DNA of 64,000 nucleotides from Herbiconiux oxytropis (GTDB lineage Bacteria > Actinomycetota > Actinomycetes > Actinomycetales > Microbacteriaceae): positions 119,431 to 183,430 of the forward strand of contig NZ_JANLCK010000008.1 of NCBI RefSeq assembly GCF_024979315.1, read 5' to 3'. Shown here piece after piece: positions 58,343 through 64,000 of the stretch. The stretch's first letter is position 1; each line of letters opens with the position of its first letter. The notes below the pieces were generated by a model, which was not told where the DNA came from, ran no database searches, and was given only the letters and a program-made list of their open reading frames with translations. Position numbers and translations under genes: made by a program.

Positions 58343-60340
58343 ATGCGAGAACAGTTCGTGATGCCCTTCTGGAACCGCCTACGACGTCCCGAACGATTCG
58401 GAAAGGGCGACTTCCGTCGAGTCATGGTCGGCATTGCGTTCGTCGCCACTGTGGTCGGCGTCGGTGCCGTACCGGTGTCCGATCCGGCTGCTGCTGCTGC
58501 TGCTGCTGCTGGTGAGGAGGAACGATCGAACGCTGTGCCGGCGATCACCGAGTTCGATCTCGGCAATCCGAACGGGCTTCCGAACGGCATCGTCTCCACA
58601 GGCGACGGAACGGTGTGGGTCTCGGTCCTCGGTGACCGAGCAGTGGTTCGCTTGAATCGCTCGGGTGAAGTGATGGCCACATACCCGCTGACAGGGTCAC
58701 CCTCCAGCATCTCGGTCGACAGCACAGGCGGAGTGTGGGTCGCCATGATCGGCTCCAACCGCATTGCGAGCATCTCGGCGGCGGGTGAGGTTCACGAATA
58801 TCCGCTGCCGCAGCCCAACTCGCTGCCGGCACACATCTGGGACGGTGGTGATCAGGTCTACTTCTCCGAACAGGGGCGCGGGTATGTCGGACGATTGACC
58901 GAGTCGACCGGACAGGTGGAGGAATGGGAGATTTCCGGTGCCGTGCAGTTGGGCGAGGTGAGCGGCCTCGCAGATCAGGTCTGGGTGGTGGATGAAGGGG
59001 CAGGACGAACCTGGATAGTCGATCGCGGAGGCGCTGCGCGGGGGGCATGGGACCTCGTCCCAGGCATACGAGATCTCGACGTGACGACCGCGGACTCGAG
59101 CGGTGTCCACGGAGCATTCCAGACCGCAACAGGCGTGGCCGACTTCACCTACCGCGACGGTGGATCGACGGCACGGGGTGTCCTCGATGCCGAGAGAAGC
59201 GATCTCAGAGGATTCGCGAGGGCCGGTGCTCGCTTCTGGATGGCAGACGCCGGCACGAACTCCATCGTGGGCGCGAGCAGAGGAGGGAAAGTCTTCGAAT
59301 TCGCCGTTCCGTCAGTCGATGCAGGACTGACGGGACTCGCAATCAGCGAATCACGCTACGTCTGGGTGCTGGAGAGGCGTCACGGCAAGGTCGCGCGCCT
59401 CGACACGATCGGCTTGCCGGAGGTGACCAGGGTGGGCGGAGTCGACCGTTACGACATGGCGGTCAACATCTCGCACGAGTTCTCGTCGGCCGACGTCGAC
59501 ACCGTGTTCGTGACCAGCGGGGAGAAGTTCGCCGACGCATTGAGTGCCGGAGCCATCGCCGGTCACGTGGGTGGTCCGCTGCTTCTCAGCAGGCAGAACT
59601 CCATATCTCGCGTGGTGCTGGATGAGATCATTCGCCTACGACCCCGCGAGGTCATCGTGGTCGGGGGGCCGGCCTCTGTCTCCGAAAGCGTTCTCGACGC
59701 CATCGAGGAAGCGCTCCCCACTGCCGAGCGCGTCGACCGTGTGGGCGGCAGGGACCGCTACGAAGTCTCCCGGGCACTCTTGACGGGGGAGTTCGCTCCC
59801 ACGTCACCCAGGGCCCTGTACGTGGCGAGCGGACGCAACTTTCCCGATGCGCTGTCGAGCACACCGGCCGCTGTTCGCGCCCAGACAGGAGTCCTCCTCA
59901 TCGACGGGGCAGCTCGCTCGCTTTCCTCGAAAGAGATGGCTGTCGTTGGTCAGTACAGCAAGGCCGGCGCGACGATCAAGGTGGTGGGAGGTGCGGCGTC
60001 GGTCAGCGACGACATCATGCAACAGCTGTCGACTGCGGGGAATGCGATCCGACTCGGCGGTCCTGATCGCTACGCCGTCTCGGTGGCAGTGAACGAGGAT
60101 GCATTCCCGAACGCGCACGTCGCTTTCCTGGCAAGCGGGGTCGCCTTTGCCGATGCTCTTGCAGGCGGGCCTGCCGCCGGGTCGAGTGAAGCACCCGTGT
60201 TCCTGGTGCGAAAGGACTGCGTTCCGGCGGGTGTGCTGTCGAGGATTCAGCAGACAGGTAGATCGGTCTGGATACTCGGCGGGGAGAACACTCTCTCTCA
60301 AGGGGTACTCAACCTCAGCGGGTGCGCGAACGCCGAGTAG
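58343..60340 (+). CDS. Secreted streptogramin-lyase-like propeller with three cell-wall-binding repeats
   Basis: 665 residues from ATG 58343 (58361 also possible; no clear ribosome site). A signal segment VMVGIAFVATVVGVGAVPV is followed by eight alanines. Residues about 68-355 are repeated blades of the virginiamycin-B-lyase type (GTVWVSVLGDRAVVRLNRSG, GGVWVAMIGSNRIASIS, RYVWVLERRHGKVARLD). Three cell-wall-binding type 2 repeats follow, starting RVGGVDRYDMA (about 363), RVGGRDRYEVS (465) and RLGGPDRYAVS (569). The base composition is visibly less GC-rich, with aga, gga and tca codons rare in neighbours. Surface protein; lyase activity uncertain. Confidence 0.88.
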   Translation: MREQFVMPFWNRLRRPERFGKGDFRRVMVGIAFVATVVGVGAVPVSDPAAAAAAAAGEEERSNAVPAITEFDLGNPNGLPNGIVSTGDGTVWVSVLGDRAVVRLNRSGEVMATYPLTGSPSSISVDSTGGVWVAMIGSNRIASISAAGEVHEYPLPQPNSLPAHIWDGGDQVYFSEQGRGYVGRLTESTGQVEEWEISGAVQLGEVSGLADQVWVVDEGAGRTWIVDRGGAARGAWDLVPGIRDLDVTTADSSGVHGAFQTATGVADFTYRDGGSTARGVLDAERSDLRGFARAGARFWMADAGTNSIVGASRGGKVFEFAVPSVDAGLTGLAISESRYVWVLERRHGKVARLDTIGLPEVTRVGGVDRYDMAVNISHEFSSADVDTVFVTSGEKFADALSAGAIAGHVGGPLLLSRQNSISRVVLDEIIRLRPREVIVVGGPASVSESVLDAIEEALPTAERVDRVGGRDRYEVSRALLTGEFAPTSPRALYVASGRNFPDALSSTPAAVRAQTGVLLIDGAARSLSSKEMAVVGQYSKAGATIKVVGGAASVSDDIMQQLSTAGNAIRLGGPDRYAVSVAVNEDAFPNAHVAFLASGVAFADALAGGPAAGSSEAPVFLVRKDCVPAGVLSRIQQTGRSVWILGGENTLSQGVLNLSGCANAE

Positions 60341-60358
60341 TCGTCGCGGGGGAGCGCG

Positions 60359-61576
60359 TCAGCTGTAACCAGAGGGTTCGGGATAGGCCCCACGCAGAGC
60401 GTGGTCGCCGACCTCTTGGGCCTTGTACGCCACGGGGTCGTGCAGCGTGACGGTGCGGGCGTTCCGCCAGAAGCGGTCGAAGCCGTAGGAGGTGCCCGTG
60501 GCGCGTGCCCCGGTGAGCTCGAACACGCGCGAGGTCACGTCGAGTGCGACCTTCGTCGACACCACCTTGGCGGCCGCGATCTCGATCGCCGCCTCGCCGC
60601 GCTCGGCGTCGGTGAGCGCCCAGCCGCGATCCGCGACGGCCGTGAGCGACTCGGTCGCTCGCCAGGTGAGCGCATCCGCTGCCCGGGTGGCCGCCGCGAG
60701 GTCGCCGATGAGCTCGCGGATGTAGGGGTCGTCGACCGCGCGGTCGACACCGCTCGTGGACCACGGCTTGGTGCTCGTCTGCACGTACTCCGCCGCGGCG
60801 GCGAGGGCGCCCTCGGCGAGACCGACGTGCACGTGGTCGAGCGCGAGCTGGAAGAAGAGGATCGAGAGCGAGGAGTAGGGGTGGTAGCGCGGCCCCTCCT
60901 GCCCGCCGAAGCCCAGCACGTTCTCCTCCGGCACGCTCGCGGCCTCGAACGACACCGACCCGGAGGCCGAGAGCCGCTGGCCGTTGTTCTCCCAGTCGTC
61001 GTGATGGATGACGCCCGGTTGGGTGGCGTCGATCACGATGGCGAGCTTCTCGCCCGTATCGACGCGGGTGCCGCTCGCCGTGATGCGGTCGGAGACCTGA
61101 GCGCCCGTGGCGAAGAACTTGCGACCGCTGACGGTGAAGCCCCCGCTGCCTGCTCCGCTCTCGACCGGGGTGAGCGCGAGCCCCGCGTCGCGCGGGTTGC
61201 CGGCGCCGCCCCAGAACCAGTGGTTCCGGGCGAGACCACGCTGCAGCGCCTGGAAGCGCTCCTCGTTCTCGTTCAGCTGCATGCGCCAGGAGTTGACGAA
61301 GTGGTAGGCGAAGAGATGGCCGAGCCCGCCGTCGGCGCGGAGCACCGGGCGGAGGGCCGACAGCACGGTGGGCCAGTCGAGTCCGCCGCCACCGAGCTCG
61401 CGAGGCACGAGGGCGGGCAGGAGGCCGGTGGCCCGGAAGGCGGCGACCTCGGCGAAGGGGGCGGTGCCCTCGTGGTCGCGCTCGGCGGCCACGGCGGTGA
61501 AGCGCTCAGCAAGGGCCGCGAGGGTGTCGGCAGCCTCGGCCGGGTCGGTGACGGTGCGCGGTGTGGCTGCGCTCAC
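60359..61576 (-). CDS. Acyl-CoA-dehydrogenase-fold flavoprotein (DszC/SfnB-like)
   Basis: 405 residues from GTG 61576, overlapping the phosphatase stop (GTGA). The fold is acyl-CoA dehydrogenase: LVPRELGGGGLDWPTVL, GFTVSGRKFFATGAQVSDRI, LAIVIDATQPGV, and the C-terminal GARATGTSYGFDRFWRNARTVTLHDPVAYKAQEVGDHAL. That ending is typical of reduced-flavin monooxygenases such as DszC and SfnB rather than true dehydrogenases, which carry a catalytic Glu. It would need a flavin reductase, possibly the one at 5269, and might act on organosulfur compounds. Confidence 0.85.
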   Translation of the reverse strand: MSAATPRTVTDPAEAADTLAALAERFTAVAAERDHEGTAPFAEVAAFRATGLLPALVPRELGGGGLDWPTVLSALRPVLRADGGLGHLFAYHFVNSWRMQLNENEERFQALQRGLARNHWFWGGAGNPRDAGLALTPVESGAGSGGFTVSGRKFFATGAQVSDRITASGTRVDTGEKLAIVIDATQPGVIHHDDWENNGQRLSASGSVSFEAASVPEENVLGFGGQEGPRYHPYSSLSILFFQLALDHVHVGLAEGALAAAAEYVQTSTKPWSTSGVDRAVDDPYIRELIGDLAAATRAADALTWRATESLTAVADRGWALTDAERGEAAIEIAAAKVVSTKVALDVTSRVFELTGARATGTSYGFDRFWRNARTVTLHDPVAYKAQEVGDHALRGAYPEPSGYS

Positions 61577-62283
61577 GCCGCGGGCTCCGTCCACGGCGTG
61601 CGGTTCCACTGCCGGAGCACCTGGTTGCCGTGCTCGAAGCCGAGCACGCTCACCGCGGCGGTGTCGAGCACGAGGTACTCGCCGAGGCGGATGGGCGCCC
61701 CGATCCAGGTGGCACCGAGCGAGCGCAGGTAGTGCCCGTGCGAGAAGATCAGCACGTCGTCGCCGGTGTTGAGGGTGCGGTGGGCGCGGCGGATGACGGC
61801 CTGGTTGCGTGCCAGCAGATCGGCGGCCTGCTCGCCCCGGCCCTCGGCATCCTGCACGATGCCGTTCTCCCAGAGGTTCCAGGGCCCCCCGAAGGCCTCC
61901 GCGATCTGGGGGCTCGTGAGGCCCTCGAACGATCCGTAGTCCCACTCGGCGAGGTCGGCGTCGACCTCCGGCGCGGGGCTGTCGACGAGGCCGGGCGTCA
62001 CGAGGGCTGCGGTGTCGGTCGCGCGGCGCCGAGGGCTCGTGAGCACGAGGCCGAAGCGGCGGCCGGCGAGGGCTCGGCCGACCGCGCGGGCCTGCTCCTC
62101 GCCGCGGGCGGTGAGCGGGATGTCGGTGCGGCCCGTGTGGCGGCCGTCGAGGCTCCACTCCGTCTCGCCGTGCCGCACGAGCACGATCTGGGGCGCGGTG
62201 CCGCGGGCGGCGTGCCGGAAGGTGTCGCCGGCGTCGGGGTGGCCCTCGGGAAGGGCGGCGGGGTGCGGATCGGGGAGTGTCAT
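61573..62283 (-). CDS. Histidine phosphatase family protein
   Basis: 236 residues. IVLVRHGETEWSLDGRHTGRTDIPLTARG holds the catalytic RHG motif and phosphate-binding Arg, SPRRRATDTA the second Arg, WDYGSFEGLT the acid region, and IFSHGHYLRSL the second catalytic His. It resembles the phosphoglycerate-mutase-like broad phosphatases (GpmB/CobC). It overlaps the flavoprotein gene, so the two may be co-expressed, though no shared pathway is evident. Confidence 0.93.
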   Translation of the reverse strand: MTLPDPHPAALPEGHPDAGDTFRHAARGTAPQIVLVRHGETEWSLDGRHTGRTDIPLTARGEEQARAVGRALAGRRFGLVLTSPRRRATDTAALVTPGLVDSPAPEVDADLAEWDYGSFEGLTSPQIAEAFGGPWNLWENGIVQDAEGRGEQAADLLARNQAVIRRAHRTLNTGDDVLIFSHGHYLRSLGATWIGAPIRLGEYLVLDTAAVSVLGFEHGNQVLRQWNRTPWTEPAA

Positions 62284-62429
62284 GGGAGGCCTTCGGACTC
62301 GGGAGGCGAGCGCGGGAGATCGCCTCGTCCAGGGTAGCGGCCAGGCGCTGGGGTGTGACGCGGGATGGCGTTACCTGCCGTGCTCCCGGGCGAAACGTGG
62401 CCGCAATCTCGGCGCGCGAGGATGGCGGC

Positions 62430-63881
62430 ATGACAGAGCTCACCGTGGTCGATGCCGTGATCCTCCCGATGGCCGACCGGCCGGTGCTGGATGGTCCGCT
62501 GGGTGGGCCTGGGCTGGACGGTCAGGCGACCGGGAGTGCGGACTGGTTCCGCGGCTGGCTGCGGGTGGGCGACGACGGCCGGATCGCAGCCATCGGGGAG
62601 GGGACGCCGACCGCCGACGAGATCGGCGGTGAGGTGCTCGACGTGCACGGGGCCTTCGTGGCACCCGGGTTCATCTCGGCGCACAGCCATATCTTCACGA
62701 GCGGCATGCGCGGCATGACCCCGGGTGACAGCCTCTACGGCTGGGTCGGCGAGCAGAGCACGTTCATCTCGGGAGCCGACTCCGACGACATCTACTGGTT
62801 CACCCTGCACGGCTGCCTCGACTTCCTCGGCAACGGCGTCACGAGCGCCTACAACTTCACCGACTCGCGCGTGGTGGGCAAGTACGACGCCGAGAGCGAC
62901 ACCCGCGAGATCTACGCGATCCGCCCCGAGGAGTACCTGCACCGGCAGATCGACGCCGCCCGCGACGCCGGCCTCCGCACCATGAACGCCCTCCGCCTCG
63001 ACTCGGAGTTCCAGCCCGCCGAGGAGGCCTTCGCGGTGTTCGCCCGGGCGGTCGCGCACCTGAAGCGATCGGTGCCGGCCGAGCTCGATCTCGGCGCGAG
63101 CGTCTTCGGCGCGGTGCAGTGGTCGGCGAGCGAGCAGGCGGCCCGCGACGAGGTCGCCGCGATGGATGCGCACGGCATCGGCAACCAGGCGCACTTCCTC
63201 GAGACGAGCGAGGCGCTCGACCAGCAGCGCGAGAAGTTCCGCTGGTACGAGGAGGCCGGGGCGCTGCGACCGGGGTTCCTGTTCGGCCACTTCGTGCATC
63301 CGGATTCGTCCATGTCCCGGGTCGCCGCGGAGAAGGGTGCCGGCATGGTCTGGCAGCCCACCTCGAACGGCCGGCTGGGCTCCGGCGTCGCCGACATCCC
63401 GCACTACCGCTCGCTCGGCATGCCGATCGGCGTGGGGCTCGACGACCAGAGCTGCACCGACGTCTCCGACCCGTTCCAGAACCTGCGGATCGGTGCCTAC
63501 ACCCAGCGCGCCGTGAACCAGGACGCCTCGATCGTGATGCCGCGCGAGATGCTCCGGATGCACACGCTCGGCTCGGCCGAGGCGCTCGGCCCGCAGGTGG
63601 CGGCGGCCGTGGGATCGCTCGAGGTGGGCAAGTTCGCCGACTTCCTCGTGGTCGATCCGGCGTCACCCGACACGGGCCCGGTGTGGGACGTCTTTGCGCA
63701 CTACGCGTTCGCGTGCGGGCTGCGGAACCTCAAGAAGGTGTTCGTGGGCGGGGAGCTCGTGTCGTCGGAGGGGGTCTCGACGCATCCGCTCGCCGCCCGC
63801 GCGAGCACCGAGCTGCACGCACGGGTGCGGGAGGTCGCCTCGAGGGCGGCCTCCCGCAGTGTGGAGCGACTGGCCTGGTGA
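62430..63881 (+). CDS. Amidohydrolase (chlorohydrolase/deaminase type)
   Basis: 483 residues from ATG 62430 with GAGG 8 bases upstream. APGFISAHSHIFTSGMRGM (about residue 84) gives the HxH metal pair, NQAHFLET and FGHFVHPD further His residues, and GLDDQSCTDVSDPFQNLRIG the Asp, with LGSAEALG and GKFADFLVVDP as the usual C-terminal ATZ/TRZ sequence. Members deaminate or dechlorinate heterocycles such as guanine, cytosine or triazines. A segment of about 60 residues after GNGVTSAYNFTDS is longer than usual. It converges on the superoxide dismutase gene. Confidence 0.88.
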   Translation: MTELTVVDAVILPMADRPVLDGPLGGPGLDGQATGSADWFRGWLRVGDDGRIAAIGEGTPTADEIGGEVLDVHGAFVAPGFISAHSHIFTSGMRGMTPGDSLYGWVGEQSTFISGADSDDIYWFTLHGCLDFLGNGVTSAYNFTDSRVVGKYDAESDTREIYAIRPEEYLHRQIDAARDAGLRTMNALRLDSEFQPAEEAFAVFARAVAHLKRSVPAELDLGASVFGAVQWSASEQAARDEVAAMDAHGIGNQAHFLETSEALDQQREKFRWYEEAGALRPGFLFGHFVHPDSSMSRVAAEKGAGMVWQPTSNGRLGSGVADIPHYRSLGMPIGVGLDDQSCTDVSDPFQNLRIGAYTQRAVNQDASIVMPREMLRMHTLGSAEALGPQVAAAVGSLEVGKFADFLVVDPASPDTGPVWDVFAHYAFACGLRNLKKVFVGGELVSSEGVSTHPLAARASTELHARVREVASRAASRSVERLAW

Positions 63882-63894
63882 CCAGTGGGTGCTG

Positions 63895-64000
63895 CTACAG
63901 GGAGATCAGGCCCTGGGTCTTCGAGGTCGCGGCGGCCAGGCGCTCGGCGACGTTCTGCCAGTTGGCGATGTTCCAGACGGCCTTGATGTAGTCGGCGCGC
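63895..64000 (-). CDS. sodA: Fe/Mn superoxide dismutase, C-terminal end (cut by window edge)
   Basis: The minus strand reads RADYIKAVWNIANWQNVAERLAAATSKTQGLISL before a TAG stop at 63897-63895. DYxKAVWNIxNW is the highly conserved C-terminal helix region of iron/manganese superoxide dismutases, just after the metal-ligand motif. The rest of the gene lies beyond base 64000. It ends 13 bases from the amidohydrolase stop. Confidence 0.9.
   Translation of the reverse strand, partial: RADYIKAVWNIANWQNVAERLAAATSKTQGLISL

Overview
The window is high-GC, densely coded actinobacterial DNA. Overlapping ATGA/GTGA gene junctions, a DUF222/HNH (13E12-type) endonuclease, mtnA/mtnK salvage genes and a ter stress cluster suggest a soil or plant-associated member of the Microbacteriaceae. 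That placement is an inference from gene content and codon style; no rRNA or tRNA gene was seen. About 58 genes fill the window and no gap exceeds roughly 200 bases. The first gene (alcohol dehydrogenase) and the last (superoxide dismutase) are cut by the window edges.

1-3.1 kb: end of a zinc/NAD alcohol dehydrogenase, an NAD-dependent epimerase-like reductase and the HNH protein. 3.1-16.9 kb: a catabolic locus. It holds a vanillyl-alcohol-oxidase-family flavoprotein with a cupin, a flavin reductase fused to a GntR/FCD regulator, an SDR, a zinc-ribbon small subunit followed by HyuA- and HyuB-type proteins (the architecture of acetone/acetophenone carboxylases), then two paralogous lipoprotein receptors, one ABC ATPase and one permease. 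Operators of the type ATTGTCnGACAAT lie at three of its promoter regions (one as a tandem pair) and suggest one regulon. The enzyme families match a 4-alkylphenol to 4-hydroxyacetophenone to 4-hydroxybenzoylacetate route; this is inferred, not shown.

16.9-31.6 kb: further catabolic operons. A dehydrogenase and a creatinase-like M24 protein face a cupin-XRE regulator. A Zn-alcohol dehydrogenase and Dabb protein diverge from a ketopantoate-reductase-like enzyme, a DUF606 exporter and a second Zn-alcohol dehydrogenase, with TGTACA elements in both divergent promoters. A VOC protein, GntR regulator and aldehyde dehydrogenase diverge from a fused E1 alpha-beta plus E2 of a 2-oxo-acid/acetoin-type dehydrogenase, with two ATTGGATnCAAT-like sites between them.

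31.6-34.7 kb: a flavoprotein, gluconokinase, a UBP zinc finger and a DUF2510 membrane protein. 34.7-45.7 kb: methionine salvage from methylthioribose: mtnA, mtnK, mtnC and mtnB on the plus strand, a class IV aminotransferase, then a minus-strand operon of receptor, ABC ATPase, permease and a second MtnK, with mtnD divergent from it. No MTA nucleosidase or phosphorylase is present, so the locus looks built to import and phosphorylate methylthioribose.

45.8-57.7 kb: a VIT1/ferritin-like transporter, then a nearly continuous minus-strand ter operon: terC, two terD, telA, a helical protein, a third terD, an uncharacterised protein, a CitE-like lyase, two phosphoribosyltransferases (one with TRSP, one with PELOTA domain) and a HAD phosphatase. 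It faces a MarR gene. 58.3-64 kb: a secreted propeller/cell-wall-binding protein of lower GC, an acyl-CoA-dehydrogenase-like flavoprotein, a histidine phosphatase, an amidohydrolase and the superoxide dismutase end.
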